From contig JADGQO010000127.1 of assembly GCA_017881725.1 (NCBI GenBank), positions 1-59,531 of the forward strand: 59,531 nt of DNA. The letters are read 5' to 3'. This document shows, piece by piece, positions 16,651 through 26,406 of this stretch (position 1 is its first letter; each line of letters begins with the position of its first letter). The translations under genes and the position numbers were made by a program. The notes under the pieces were generated by a model that saw only the letters and a program-made list of their open reading frames with translations, was not told where the DNA came from and ran no database searches. Source of the DNA: Fibrobacteria bacterium (GTDB taxonomy: Bacteria > Fibrobacterota > Fibrobacteria > UBA11236).

Positions 16651-17760
16651 CCTAGGCTTTCCGAGCCAGAACCGCAGCACCGGTTCCAACGCCTTGGGGA
16701 CATCGTATTCCCGGCCCCGGGTTTCCCGGACCTGGGCCAGCAGGTTGCGCGTCGCGACGAAATCCCCCCGCATAAAAGCCAACTCCGCGCGATGGGGGAG
16801 CATTCCCGCGCCTTGGCCGTCTGAGGTTTCAGCCTCCGACAAAGTTTGCCAGGCCAGATCCCAGTTACCCATCCGCGCCAGGATGCGGCCCTTCAAGATT
16901 TTAAGTTCACCGTCCTCGGCGTTCAGCGCCAGGGCCTGGTCCGCTGCGGCCAGAGCTTGCGCCAGATAGTACTGGGCCAATTCTCCTTCCGCCAATTCCT
17001 GGTAGGTCATTTCCCAATGGAGAAATGCCAACCGGCGATAGGCGAAGCGCCGCCGTTCCCGAAGGATGTCTTCACCCGGCATCGGATGCAAATCCGGTTT
17101 CTCCCGCCGGGCGGCGGACGGAGTCGCAAAGGTTGCCGCCAAGGCGGATTTGGCCGCTGCGATGGCTTTCTGGAAATCCATTTCGCGGCGCTCCAGGGTC
17201 CCATAGGCCATTAAGCGCAATTCGTCGGCCGGATCCCGGAGTACTTCCCGGATGAGTCGATTGCCGTCCGGCGTGGCGCGGGCCTTGAGCGCCAGGAGGG
17301 ACTGGAGACGATGCGGCGAAGGTATGCTTTGCGACAGCAATCGGGATCGAAACCCGCCCGGGCCGTAACGTGTAGGATACGTGGGTGAAAATTCACGCGT
17401 GGGCTCGCGGCTCAGCACGCGGTAGGCCGCGCTGGTAATGGGGCGCTTCCGACGCAAGCTCGGCCCCACGGCCAGCAGGAGTCCGGCCATACCCAAGCCG
17501 GGGATGCAGAACACAAAAACAAACAAAAAGGCGGACCAAGCGGCGTGGAAGCCGCGTTCAGGACCAGGACCGGAGTGTGGAGGCTGCAAAGCGAAAAGCA
17601 CCGCCGCCAATCCATGCAGGGACAGCACCGAGGCCATCCAGACGGCTCCGGGGTAGGGATGGAAAAATTCCCACACAGCCTTGGATTCCATGATGAGGGC
17701 CGCCGTGACGGGCAGGAGACGCGTCACGACCCTGTACGTACTTCCAATGCCATGGTTCAC
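16648..17760 (-). CDS. pelE: Pel inner-membrane protein PelE
   Basis: The 370-residue protein has two to three N-terminal membrane helices (about residues 10-28, 36-58 and 70-95), then a soluble helical part with tetratricopeptide-like repeats (SALAATFATP, YYLAQALAAADQALALNAED, DLAWQTLSEAETSDGQ). This is the layout of PelE, which bridges PelD and PelF in the membrane complex. The start is GTG at 17760, overlapping the pelD stop as GTGA. PelE is the least conserved of the membrane components, so the name rests on topology and on its exact position between pelD and pelF. Confidence 0.85.
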   Translation of the reverse strand: MNHGIGSTYRVVTRLLPVTAALIMESKAVWEFFHPYPGAVWMASVLSLHGLAAVLFALQPPHSGPGPERGFHAAWSAFLFVFVFCIPGLGMAGLLLAVGPSLRRKRPITSAAYRVLSREPTREFSPTYPTRYGPGGFRSRLLSQSIPSPHRLQSLLALKARATPDGNRLIREVLRDPADELRLMAYGTLERREMDFQKAIAAAKSALAATFATPSAARREKPDLHPMPGEDILRERRRFAYRRLAFLHWEMTYQELAEGELAQYYLAQALAAADQALALNAEDGELKILKGRILARMGNWDLAWQTLSEAETSDGQGAGMLPHRAELAFMRGDFVATRNLLAQVRETRGREYDVPKALEPVLRFWLGKPR

Positions 17761-19220
17761 GGCTTACCCGCCTGGATCGGCATTAATTTTTTCTCGGCGG
17801 GACCGTTTTCTTTTCCCGCTGGTTCCACGGAGCGCCCTTCCACGAAATCGGCCAAAAATTCCACGGGGTCTGATCCACCCAGGACGCGGACCTTTGCGTT
17901 GGAATCCGTCGCTTGGACCGGGGTTCCAATCCGTGTCAGAAAGGCCCGCGCAGCCGCCGCGCCCGCGAAAGGCAGGAGACCGCGCAGAAGGTAATCGCCC
18001 GATGGGAGTTTGCTGATCCAGAATAAATCCGCGCCTCGGCCTACAGCCTTGGCCTTAGACAACCACTCGCTCGCGGTATGGCCGGCCGCCGGAATTTCCA
18101 CCGCCACCAACGCGCTCTCCACATCCGCCTCGGCGCGCAGCCGTTGCAGCCTTAGGTACTCGGCGGCGAATGCTTCCGGGCAATCCGGCAGACGATTCAC
18201 AATCGGGGCGGCCAGAGCGGGTTCGTCCATGTGATCGATGTAATAACCCAGCACGGAATTCAGCGCGCGGAGGTTTTCCGACTGGAAGGCGAAGAAAGGC
18301 ATTTTCTCGACCACCAGAATAGCCACAGGCTCGGAGGGCGCATCGCCATGGGACAATAAGAAGGATCCGGTGGATAGCGGCGCCGCCAGCAGATAGGTTC
18401 CGCGCGCGGACGCTCGTGGTGCGGCGGGGCCTTCCGGGCGTTCAGGAGGTTCGGAAGCCAGGCCGTTCAGGGCAACCGAGTCCTCCAGGGCATGGCATAA
18501 GGTTCCCGCTTCCAGGCAGCCCGCGATCAAGGGATCCTCGGGATCCAAAGGGCGGGAATGGCCTAAGTGCGCCAGCGGCGCCGGGTCGATTTTTTTACCC
18601 GTTACGCGATGAATTGCGCCTTCTTGGAGGTGAAAGAATCTGGCGAGCAGAATGAGCAACGCTTGGGCGGAATCGACATCCAGGCGGCCGCCGGCGGGAC
18701 GCGGGAGTGCGGCCAACGCATCACGTAATGTGGGCGGATGCGTGAGGAAATCCGTCAGCAACCTTTCGTGGGATTGGGTCAGTACGGAATGCGCCCCGGC
18801 CAAGGAATTCAAACGCGCCTGCACATGCTCAAGGGTTTTTTGCTCTTTGCGGGACCGGGACTTCCATACGTCGCGGAACTCACCCGCGATAAGTGAGGAA
18901 ATGAATCCGCCCAGGAAAAACGAAGTGGGAAATTGATCCGGGACATGCCAATGCCAAGCCCGACCGGCGAACCATGCAGCGGTCAGCAAGGCGGAGGAAA
19001 GGATTGCGGCGTTCGATCCATAGCGTAACGCCAGGGAAAGTGGAACCAGCCAGCACCAAGGGAATGGCGCCGACAGGAACAAGGGATCGGAGCTCCGTAA
19101 TCCTACGGAAAGGCCGATGAAAACCGCCGTTAATAGGCACGTTTCGGCGGCCGCGAGCCACTGCGCCTGACCGGAGTCGCCTCTCAGCGCACGGGCCCAA
19201 TGTTCACGTTCGAATCGCAT
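17757..19220 (-). CDS. pelD: Pel c-di-GMP receptor PelD
   Basis: The 487-residue protein has four N-terminal membrane helices (about 25-115), a linker coiled coil (about 120-155), a GAF domain (about 155-330) and a degenerate GGDEF domain (about 345-460). The diguanylate cyclase signature is lost (LPSGDYLL in its place), but an RxxD inhibitory-site motif is kept as RGAD at 395-398, six residues before it. In Pseudomonas PelD this site binds c-di-GMP and switches on polymerisation, so the same control is likely here. The gene starts 3 bp after pelC and overlaps pelE. Confidence 0.92.
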   Translation of the reverse strand: MRFEREHWARALRGDSGQAQWLAAAETCLLTAVFIGLSVGLRSSDPLFLSAPFPWCWLVPLSLALRYGSNAAILSSALLTAAWFAGRAWHWHVPDQFPTSFFLGGFISSLIAGEFRDVWKSRSRKEQKTLEHVQARLNSLAGAHSVLTQSHERLLTDFLTHPPTLRDALAALPRPAGGRLDVDSAQALLILLARFFHLQEGAIHRVTGKKIDPAPLAHLGHSRPLDPEDPLIAGCLEAGTLCHALEDSVALNGLASEPPERPEGPAAPRASARGTYLLAAPLSTGSFLLSHGDAPSEPVAILVVEKMPFFAFQSENLRALNSVLGYYIDHMDEPALAAPIVNRLPDCPEAFAAEYLRLQRLRAEADVESALVAVEIPAAGHTASEWLSKAKAVGRGADLFWISKLPSGDYLLRGLLPFAGAAAARAFLTRIGTPVQATDSNAKVRVLGGSDPVEFLADFVEGRSVEPAGKENGPAEKKLMPIQAGKP

Positions 19221-19223
19221 TCA

Positions 19224-19763
19224 TCATCCCGGGCAAGCGATGGACGCATTGCTCAATATATTGTGGATGAGCTTTTGCGCGACGCCGCTCAAGGCATCGC
19301 CGCTCCATCCTGCCTTCGCTCCGCCGGCGCTCCAAATTCCCTTGCCGGTTTCGATATCGATGACCTGCAACGTCATGCCTACCGCAGGTTCGCCTTCAAC
19401 GCCTGACTTGTATCGCCATTCCGTGATCGATCCCGTGATTCCATAGCGTGCGCTTTGCGCGCGCGCCCAATCCAAAGAGCGATCGTATTGCTTTTGGCTG
19501 GAGCTGAATTCCGCCAGGCTGTCCTCCAATCCAGGGGGATAGGCGGTTAGTTCCCGGAGTCCACGGCTGCGCAACACGTTTTCCACCAGCTTTTCCGCGG
19601 CCTGACCGGCATGCGGCGCTTCCGAGAAATTGCTGATCGGCAATACCACCCATTTTTCCGCGCAGGAAAAGGCCGGCGAAGGGCCGTGTTCAATGGACGC
19701 GCAGCCGGAAAATAGGATTCCAGCCAGGGAGTGGGAGGCGGTTAATTGAATCATGCGATGCAT
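19224..19763 (-). CDS. pelC: Pel outer-membrane lipoprotein PelC
   Basis: A 179-residue lipoprotein: the N-terminus MHRMIQLTASHSLAGILFSG is followed by C21, the likely lipidated cysteine. The mature part has a PelC-like core with WVVLPISNFSEAPHAGQAAE and YGITGSITEWRYK, and it ends close to the pelD start. In Pseudomonas PelC forms a 12-mer ring under PelB and guides the cationic polymer to the pore. I chose the ATG at 19763, 10 bp after the pelB stop, because AAGGAAG lies at good spacing upstream; a second ATG three codons on is possible. Confidence 0.88.
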   Translation of the reverse strand: MHRMIQLTASHSLAGILFSGCASIEHGPSPAFSCAEKWVVLPISNFSEAPHAGQAAEKLVENVLRSRGLRELTAYPPGLEDSLAEFSSSQKQYDRSLDWARAQSARYGITGSITEWRYKSGVEGEPAVGMTLQVIDIETGKGIWSAGGAKAGWSGDALSGVAQKLIHNILSNASIACPG

Positions 19764-19773
19764 CGATGCTTCC

Positions 19774-22773
19774 TTATTCGAAAAAAAAATGATAATGTCC
19801 CGACAAGCCGTATTCCCGTCCGTCGTGTTTTTGCAGGCCCTTGGTGTATGAGCCTTCCAATGCCAGCCTTTGGCCGCGCGTGGGAAAGGCCGCCAGACCA
19901 CCGCGCAAACCGAAGTCGTCGCTCCAATAAGCATTGTCCTTGCCCGGAACCGAGGGGAAATAATTCGCCCCGATTTCCCCGGAAAGGTATGGCTTGGGCC
20001 AATGGGACCTGGATTCCATGCTTTGATCCTGCCATTCGACATAGGTGGAATAATGATAGAAGGTAAGCGGGAAATCCCCCGCCGGCATGACGCCGCCGAT
20101 GAAAGGATTCCCGAACCGATCCGCAATGGCCGGAGCGGCCCGAAACCGGTTGAAGGCCGTCGCGACACCCAGGGCCAGGGCCCGCAATGGGCGTTGCTCC
20201 AGCGAGCCCTGCAAGAGAGTGCTCGAACCATACCAGATTCGATTCCATCCGTAAAAATATCCGCGGGCGACGGACAGATTCAATCGAGTCCGTTCGGGAA
20301 GGTCCAATTCGGTGCCAGCTCTGGTTTCGTTCTTTAGGCTGAGAAGGCTTAAGGTGGGGCTTTCATCGGACTCGGCGTGCCAGCGATAGGCCAGCGTCAG
20401 GTTGGCTTCGCGGATGGGTCGCCAGGTTTGCAGCCCGGTGAAGGATAGGACGGGCGATTCCGTCCGGGCCATGGCGGAACGCTGGGTGGAGCGTACGCCC
20501 AAGGAAATTTCGGTGCTGCCGCGGGCGCCGTTATGCCTCAAGGCCAAGGAGCCATCGTCCTCGTGGTTGGGCGCCGGCATGCCGATCAGCGAGGAAATCC
20601 GTTCGCGCGTATGTGACTCCGCGACGGCTTGCAACGTGTTTTTGGACTCCAAGGGAATTTCGGCGGAAACCGAACTCATCCGGTCGAGGTACAGGGGATT
20701 ACTCGTAACTTCAAAGTTACCCGTGGCGGCTTGTGACCCGGAAAGTGTAAGGCTCCGCAAGCCTCTGGCCGCGTCGGGGGGAGCCAGGGGATTCCCATAT
20801 CCCTCGCGGGCGTAAATGGAGGTCTGCTTGCGCAATCCCAAAAAGGCCGCGGCGTTGGCCTTGTCCACGGGACTTAGGGTCGCCTCGTGCTCATCGAGGA
20901 TTTCCGCCACCTTGCGTTCATCATCCATCCTCATCGCGACGGCCAATTGGGCCCAAGGGGGGAACGGCGCGTTATGCCGCGCAATGCCGGTTATCGCGGC
21001 CATGGCGTCTTCCGGATTTTGGCCTTGCTCCATGCGCCAGGACAAGGCAAGTTCTTTCGTGCCCTCTCCGCCCGACCGCGACGTCAACAGCGCGTCCATC
21101 CGTTTTCCGGTTTCGGGGGCGCCTCCGAATCGCCAACTCCAACGCGCGACGGCTTCCCGCCATTCCAAGGGATTGTGTGGGACGTTTCCGGAGGCCGCGT
21201 CCGCTAATACGGATTGGGCCCTCAGGAAAATGATCCGCGCGCCTTCGCCGTCCCCGCTTTGCTCCAAAAGATCGGCATAACTGACCAGGAATGGAAAGTC
21301 CCGGCGCTTGCCTTCCTTGTCCAACATGCGGAAATACTCCAAGGCCTTGCGATTTTGCTGAAGCAGCTTATAGGCCACCGCCAACGGGTCGAGCATTGCG
21401 GGTCCATTGCTGGTTCCGCGATCCCACTGGTCGGCGTATTCGGCGAGGTCGGACAGACGGCCTTGGTCCATCAGTAGCCAAAGGTAACCGGATCGTAAAT
21501 CTTCGGACTCGGGATTCATTTTGAGCGCGTATAGGAACTCGCGCCGGGCCAGGGACTCGCGGCCTTCGGCCTGATGGATACGCGCCACCAAGTTGAAAAA
21601 ATATGGAGTTTCGGAAAACAACGACCAATTTTCCGGGGTCAGGCGAGCCAGCGCGCGCGAGGCCAAATCCCAACGGTCCGCTTGAACGCATCGTTCCAAA
21701 TAATAGATGAAAAATTCCGGATAATGGAATTTACTCCAGCCGGCGACGGCCGCTTTCAGGGCCAGGGTCGAATCGCGGTCGCGCGCCACTTCGCAAAGCG
21801 ACCGGATGTCCTCCAAATCGTAAAGGCCGGTTTGGTATAAATCGGCGTAAGCCTGGAGCGCCTCGCCGTATCGCTGCATCCACTCGGCGGTCCCGGCCCG
21901 TAAACGAATGAACCGAACCCGTTCCGCAGGCTGCAGCGCGCCGTCCGCAACACCGTGCATGGCCTCGGCGGATTCCTGGATCCGGCCGTGGCGCGAGAGT
22001 ATTTCGGCCCTGCGCAGAGCGATGTCGGGAGCGGTTCCGAAGCGCGCGGACATGTCCTGGAGGCATTTCAGGGCCTGGGAGTCCCGGCCCTTGCGCAACA
22101 GCAAATCCACTAACCGGCTCATCAATTCGCGATCGGATTTTACCTGCAAATGCTCGCTTAACTTCTGAATGGCCTTTTCCGGCTCACCGCAATTTTCATA
22201 AGCGTCGATTAATTGGCGCCACTCGTTTCCGTCGAGGGAATGGATTTTACCGAGCCCTTCCCATCCGCGCAACAAAGCACGATTGTCCTGCAAGAGTCCA
22301 GCCAGTCGAATGGATTCCCTCCAGGATGCGACGTCGCGGCGATGATCGCCGAGGTATTGCCATTGCTCCAAGGCGTGTTGCGGGTTCCCCGTCCATTCGG
22401 AGGTTTTGGCTAAGCGCTCCCGCCACTTCCACAAGTCGGGCTTTTGGCGCACGGCTTCCTCCGCGAGCGAGTTGGCGTCCTTCAAATTACGCGCAGCCAG
22501 GAAAACATCGTAGGCAAGGGCGTAAATGCTGTCGGCGAAGATCCGATAAGACGATGCAGCCCCCGTCGATTGTGAAAGGCCGGTGGAATCTTGACCTGCG
22601 GACGGAAGGTTGGATAACGATTGGGACGATGACGGCCCAGCCGGTAAAGGGGTTGGGGACCCACCTGCCGCGCGCGAGTTCGTTCCCTGGAGTAACCCGC
22701 ATGTTACGGAAAAAAATAGCAGGAAGGCCCGGCTGGATGGAGGGGCGACTCGCAATCGTTTCACCGGATTCAT
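19774..22773 (-). CDS. pelB: PelB C-terminal part: TPR superhelix plus outer-membrane barrel
   Basis: A 999-residue protein with its own signal peptide (FLLFFSVTCGLL, cleaved near residue 36). Residues about 70-690 are a run of TPR-like helices (DANSLAEEAVRQKPDLWKWR, DSQALKCLQDMSARFG, ALKMNPESEDLRSGYLWLLM). Residues about 730-999 are alternating beta strands typical of the PelB porin, ending ...LSGHYHFFFE with aromatic residues at the C-terminus. The porin exports Pel, and the TPRs hold PelA and the polymer. The ATG at 22773 overlaps the stop of the upstream gene as ATGA. In Pseudomonas PelB is one protein with an N-terminal membrane anchor; here the anchor is in the separate upstream gene. 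Confidence 0.9.
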   Translation of the reverse strand: MNPVKRLRVAPPSSRAFLLFFSVTCGLLQGTNSRAAGGSPTPLPAGPSSSQSLSNLPSAGQDSTGLSQSTGAASSYRIFADSIYALAYDVFLAARNLKDANSLAEEAVRQKPDLWKWRERLAKTSEWTGNPQHALEQWQYLGDHRRDVASWRESIRLAGLLQDNRALLRGWEGLGKIHSLDGNEWRQLIDAYENCGEPEKAIQKLSEHLQVKSDRELMSRLVDLLLRKGRDSQALKCLQDMSARFGTAPDIALRRAEILSRHGRIQESAEAMHGVADGALQPAERVRFIRLRAGTAEWMQRYGEALQAYADLYQTGLYDLEDIRSLCEVARDRDSTLALKAAVAGWSKFHYPEFFIYYLERCVQADRWDLASRALARLTPENWSLFSETPYFFNLVARIHQAEGRESLARREFLYALKMNPESEDLRSGYLWLLMDQGRLSDLAEYADQWDRGTSNGPAMLDPLAVAYKLLQQNRKALEYFRMLDKEGKRRDFPFLVSYADLLEQSGDGEGARIIFLRAQSVLADAASGNVPHNPLEWREAVARWSWRFGGAPETGKRMDALLTSRSGGEGTKELALSWRMEQGQNPEDAMAAITGIARHNAPFPPWAQLAVAMRMDDERKVAEILDEHEATLSPVDKANAAAFLGLRKQTSIYAREGYGNPLAPPDAARGLRSLTLSGSQAATGNFEVTSNPLYLDRMSSVSAEIPLESKNTLQAVAESHTRERISSLIGMPAPNHEDDGSLALRHNGARGSTEISLGVRSTQRSAMARTESPVLSFTGLQTWRPIREANLTLAYRWHAESDESPTLSLLSLKNETRAGTELDLPERTRLNLSVARGYFYGWNRIWYGSSTLLQGSLEQRPLRALALGVATAFNRFRAAPAIADRFGNPFIGGVMPAGDFPLTFYHYSTYVEWQDQSMESRSHWPKPYLSGEIGANYFPSVPGKDNAYWSDDFGLRGGLAAFPTRGQRLALEGSYTKGLQKHDGREYGLSGHYHFFFE
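20705..20720. repeat. GTAAC-N6-GTTAC palindrome, copy 4 (inside pelB)
   Basis: Exact GTAAC, six bases TTCAAA, exact GTTAC, within the barrel-coding part of pelB. Codons on the minus strand read Asn-Phe-Glu-Val-Thr. Confidence 0.75.
22692..22707. repeat. GTAAC-N6-GTTAC palindrome, copy 5 (pelB signal-peptide region)
   Basis: Exact GTAAC, six bases CCGCAT, exact GTTAC. It lies in the signal-peptide codons of pelB, in a reading frame different from the other intragenic copies (it codes Val-Thr-Cys-Gly-Leu-Leu). Confidence 0.75.
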
Positions 22774-23741
22774 GGCGATCCGTTTCGACCCGGGAGAGAA
22801 TGCACCAGCTTCAACGCATACTTTTGGGCCAGCAGCGGCTGGTTGGCTGATCGGGATAAATTCACCAGATACAAGAGCACGTCCGAATCCGCCTGAAATT
22901 CTTGCACGCGCGCATTCGCCTCGTTGACCGCGGCTTCCAATTGGTTGCAGGCCTGCAAGGCGCGTAATCCATCCAGGAACGCGGCCTTCCGTTCCGCTTC
23001 GCTGCGGCCATGATCCTGCGCCAGGAATTCCATTTCCGATGCCTTGCGGCAGTCGCCCATGGAGAGGGAAAGTCGCGCGGCCCTGCGGTACCACTCTGCG
23101 GCCAGGGTGTCCGATTCGGCCAGGCGGATGAACGCAGCCAAAGCCAGGTCCTTTTCTCCGGACGCTTCTGCCGATTGCGCCGCCCAACTGAGTCGCGCCG
23201 TGCTTTGGCCGGGATGGATCAAAGCCGTCAAGCCGGCATGCCGATGGGCGGCCGCGAGCGTATCACCGGGATGTGCGGCCCATGCCCAGCCCGCCACATC
23301 CAACTCGAGCACGCGCAAAGTATCGGAAGAGCCGTCGTCGGACCGGGTAGTTTTTTTATCGGATATTCCAACGGTGGACACCGGCGCCGCCCCGGTTGTG
23401 TTTGGCTCGGCCGGGGGTGGGGGACGCTTCGCGAGCAACTCGTCGATTTCCTTGAACGCACCCGGGTAGTCGCCGGTAAGGCCCAGTTGGCGGATATAGT
23501 CTTCCTGCAATGCGGATCCGGTTTCGCCTTTCAGGATCAGGTTTCGCAAGAGCAACACGCGCAAACTGTCCGCTTGGGAATCCGCGGATCCGGAGCGGAG
23601 CTGCTTGAAAAGAGAACCATTCATGAAAAGTCCGAACATCGCCAAGGCCACCGCACCGCCGCAAAGCATGATCGCCCAGGTTGGCGCCAGACGCCGCGCG
23701 GGTTGGACTTTGCGGCCCGACGGAATTTCGACGGCGTTCAT
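22770..23741 (-). CDS. PelB N-terminal-like membrane-anchored TPR protein
   Basis: A 323-residue protein with one membrane helix (about residues 23-42, TWAIMLCGGAVALAMFGLFM) after a basic N-terminus, then helical repeats (EDYIRQLGLTGDYPGAFKEI, DLALAAFIRLAESDTLAAEW, RKASEMEFLAQDHGR). A low-complexity Pro/Thr/Ser stretch lies near 105-135. It looks like the anchor and first TPRs of one-piece PelB, placed just before the barrel part and overlapping it by 4 bp. The ATG at 23741 also overlaps the pelA stop. I infer a split PelB; it could instead be a Pel accessory protein with independent origin. Confidence 0.75.
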   Translation of the reverse strand: MNAVEIPSGRKVQPARRLAPTWAIMLCGGAVALAMFGLFMNGSLFKQLRSGSADSQADSLRVLLLRNLILKGETGSALQEDYIRQLGLTGDYPGAFKEIDELLAKRPPPPAEPNTTGAAPVSTVGISDKKTTRSDDGSSDTLRVLELDVAGWAWAAHPGDTLAAAHRHAGLTALIHPGQSTARLSWAAQSAEASGEKDLALAAFIRLAESDTLAAEWYRRAARLSLSMGDCRKASEMEFLAQDHGRSEAERKAAFLDGLRALQACNQLEAAVNEANARVQEFQADSDVLLYLVNLSRSANQPLLAQKYALKLVHSLPGRNGSP

Positions 23742-24850
23742 TGGCAAGTCGCTTCCACATGCGACGCGCGGGTTTTTAGCTTGAAGGTCGTGCGACCTTC
23801 ATTCGTCGCCTGACCTTTCAAGGGTTTTCCATCCCCGGTCACGCGGCAACCGTTGGCGCCGGCTAGCGAAAACGCAAGGTCCAAATGTCCTGCCAGATCA
23901 AAGGAAAATCCTTTGCCCATCGCCGCCCAATGCGAAACAGTGCCATTGGCGTTCCATAAAAAAGGGACGGAGGGGGGATGCTGCGTGACGGCTATATGCG
24001 CATCGCCGCCGGATAGGTGGATGTACCGCTCGCTTCCGGCATCGGCATAACCAATCACGCCCCGGCAACACGGAAGGTCGGGATAACCCAGCGACGCCGG
24101 AATCCGCATTTCCCGCAAGTCGCCGTTTCCCGACACCTCCCAGCCCCCATCGGACGCGGCCAGAGCAATGCCGTAGAAATCCCGCGCCTTGGGAACGTAT
24201 TCCGAAACGAATAGGTTGTAAAACTCCCGACCCATCGCCCAGGCATAGACCTTTTTCAGCGCCTGGAGGGAGGCTTGTTTGGATCCAGAATAGCTGTGGT
24301 AATAAATGTCGACGGGTTTGAATCGGATGGGATGGTCGGTGCGTTCGAAAGTTTCGATCACGTTTTCGAATCCGTAAAAAGGCCCCCGCCATTCGTTGGT
24401 GTAAATATTTTCGTTTTGATTGGGCGCATAGATCTGAAGGTGGCCGCCTTTGTTGATCCCGATGGGCGCGATGCCGGTCCAACTGTCGCTGGCGGAAGTA
24501 ATCACGGTTTCGCCGCCGTTCATGTTCGCCACACCTGCCGCCTCCGTCAAGGCGACCGTGCGCGCGTCCGGGTTGCAGGCGCCGCTCCACAGCAACACTT
24601 TGCAGGCCTTACCGGGCGGGGCGAGTTCTTTGTTGATGAAATCCAAGGATCCGGTGATTTCCCTTTCCATTAGTCGCGGACCGAAATGGAAACCCTTGAT
24701 GTCCAGGTGGTTGGCGCGCCCCTCTTTTCCGCCTTCGGCGAACTTCTGCCAATCGAACGGATGCGTGTACGTGTGGCTGGCCATCTCGACGTTGGGCAAG
24801 GCCATGATGCTCCGGGCGATGGGCATCAGTTTGGCGCTGTGTTGGGGACC
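23738..24850 (-). pseudogene. pelA: pelA, 3' part: deacetylase domain and C-terminal domain (out of frame)
   Basis: From about 24850 the PelA reading continues in a different frame from the upstream piece, starting HSAKLMPIARSIMALPNVEM and then ASHTYTHPFDW, the CE18-type metal/His motif. Next come GACNPDARTVALTEAAG and a beta-rich C-terminal domain ending VEATCQ. Compared with the usual PelA layout, a block of about 30-40 residues that should lie between the DGDGF motif and this segment is missing. The stop at 23738 overlaps the start of the next gene, so the original operon spacing is kept. This piece has no convincing start of its own. Confidence 0.8.
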
Positions 24851-25920
24851 CATTCCGCCTGGTTGGCGAAACCGTCTCCGTCCACGTGGATCATCAAAAG
24901 CCGCAGCCCGTTTTCGGTGGTCACGTCGGGGGCCGGCAGGGTTTTCAACCGCAGCGATCGCCTCAGGAACTCCATGGGATGCAACCCCCAACGCTCCAGG
25001 TCGCGCATGGGCAGGTTGCGGGTAACGAAGGGAGACAAGGCGTAGCCGCCCCAGGGCGCGTAAGCCGCGGCGTCCATGGTATCACCCAGGTTACCCCGGA
25101 TGCGCAACAGCACCTCTCCCTTGGGAAAGGTCATGGCCCGGAAACTCCTGAGGTCCGGCACCGGGGCCACTTCGAACCGCATCACGGTGTCGGCGAAGAG
25201 CAAGGTCGCGGACGTATCCCTGCGGGCCGCAAACGGCGTTTTCAATCCGAAGGCGTCGGCGTGGGGGCTCGGGAGTGAAAAGGGAAGGTCGCCCCAGAAA
25301 GTGATTTTCATCCCTTGGGCGGCTTGGGACACCAGCCAGGTATTCATTTCCGCGCGTACGGGACGATGGCCCGGGGACAGCCAACAGAGAATGCCCGCAT
25401 AGCGTCCGGCGGTGGGGAAGTCGGGCGGCCCCATTCGTATATTCCGGTATTCCGGAACGAATCCCAAATAGGTGACGATGGGATCGGCGTTGCGGTGAAT
25501 GCTCAGAGAACTCAACTCCCCTTCGTCGCCGTCATACAGCATCAGGATGGCGCGCGGCTCCGGTTCCACCGGACCTATGCCGATGCCGTCCAAACCCGGG
25601 GTCGTAACCCAAGGGATGATTCCCATGGACTTGATCCGTTCGGCGGTCGATCGCATCAGGGCGCGGTCCTCCGCGGGCGCGTAGTCAATGGCAATCACGG
25701 GCAAGCCATAGTCCTTGCCGATGGAGTGCGCTTTTTCCGCCAAGGTGAAACGATCCTGTTCGGTAACTTCCGTGTAACGTCGGCTCGCTTGATCCCAGCC
25801 CCGGAACAAGGATTCGAAGGCTACGGCGTTGATGTCCGCATGGACTTGAGGCAGGATTTCGAATCCGCGATTCAGAATAATCGATGCCGAAGGAAAGGCT
25901 TTCTTCACCCTGCGAATCAC
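24826..25920 (-). pseudogene. pelA: pelA, middle part: end of hydrolase domain to DGDGF motif
   Basis: This piece is in the same frame as the 5' part but separated from it by a TAG. It continues the GH166-like hydrolase domain (IILNRGFEILPQVHADINAV, FESLFRGWD, VIAIDYA), then the domain that joins hydrolase and deacetylase, and reaches LLMIHVDGDGFANQAEW, the deacetylase metal motif. Immediately after this the frame runs into a TGA at 24826 while the true continuation is in another frame. A GTG at 25920 could restart translation, but no ribosome site is evident. PelA normally cleaves and deacetylates Pel in the periplasm. Confidence 0.8.
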
Positions 25921-25926
25921 GGCCGC

Positions 25927-26406
25927 CTATCCGGCGGCCTGGCGCGCGCGTTGTTCAGGTTCGGAAACAAAAAGCGTGTAAGAATCCAGCGCGTCGAAAA
26001 AGAAACCCCGGTATCCTTGCTTCCACAATGGGGCGATGACGTGGGCGAGGAAAAAATCCGGCCACTCGGGCGCCGCTTGATCCATCACGGCCGAACCCCA
26101 GGTTTGGTTCTTCCCCAGCATCCAGGCCTTCGGGATTTTCGGATAGTATTTTCGGGAAGGATTGGTTTCTCCTAACGCTACGTAAGCATACCAGCGCGCT
26201 CCGGAGTTATTTTGGGCCGTGTCCGATGCCGGCGGGTTCACCACGTTATCCGGTTCGACGATGATGTTGCCGAAAACCTTCAAGGCGTCCAAAGGCGGGT
26301 TGGCTCCGTAGTAAAAGGCGAAAGACAACGGTTTGGTTGCGAAAATCAGACCGGTGAAACCGATCAGACACCAAAGCAGTCTTCGCAAGCTTTGGTGGTC
26401 AAACAA
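25927..26406 (-). pseudogene. pelA: pelA, 5' part: signal sequence and start of hydrolase domain, ending at in-frame TAG
   Basis: The 159-residue piece opens with a hydrophobic signal (LLWCLIGFTGLIFATKPLSF) and continues FAFYYGANPP, then WYAYVALGE and GYRGFFFDALDSYTLF, the hydrolase-domain motifs of PelA. It ends EQRARQAAG-stop. The next in-frame codons (GCG GCC GTG ATT CGC) give AVIRRVKKAFPSA, exactly what should follow in PelA, so the TAG at 25929-25927 most likely replaced a Leu codon such as TTG. The start is a TTG at 26406 with no strong ribosome site, so the 5' end is uncertain. It diverges from gdhA. Confidence 0.8.
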
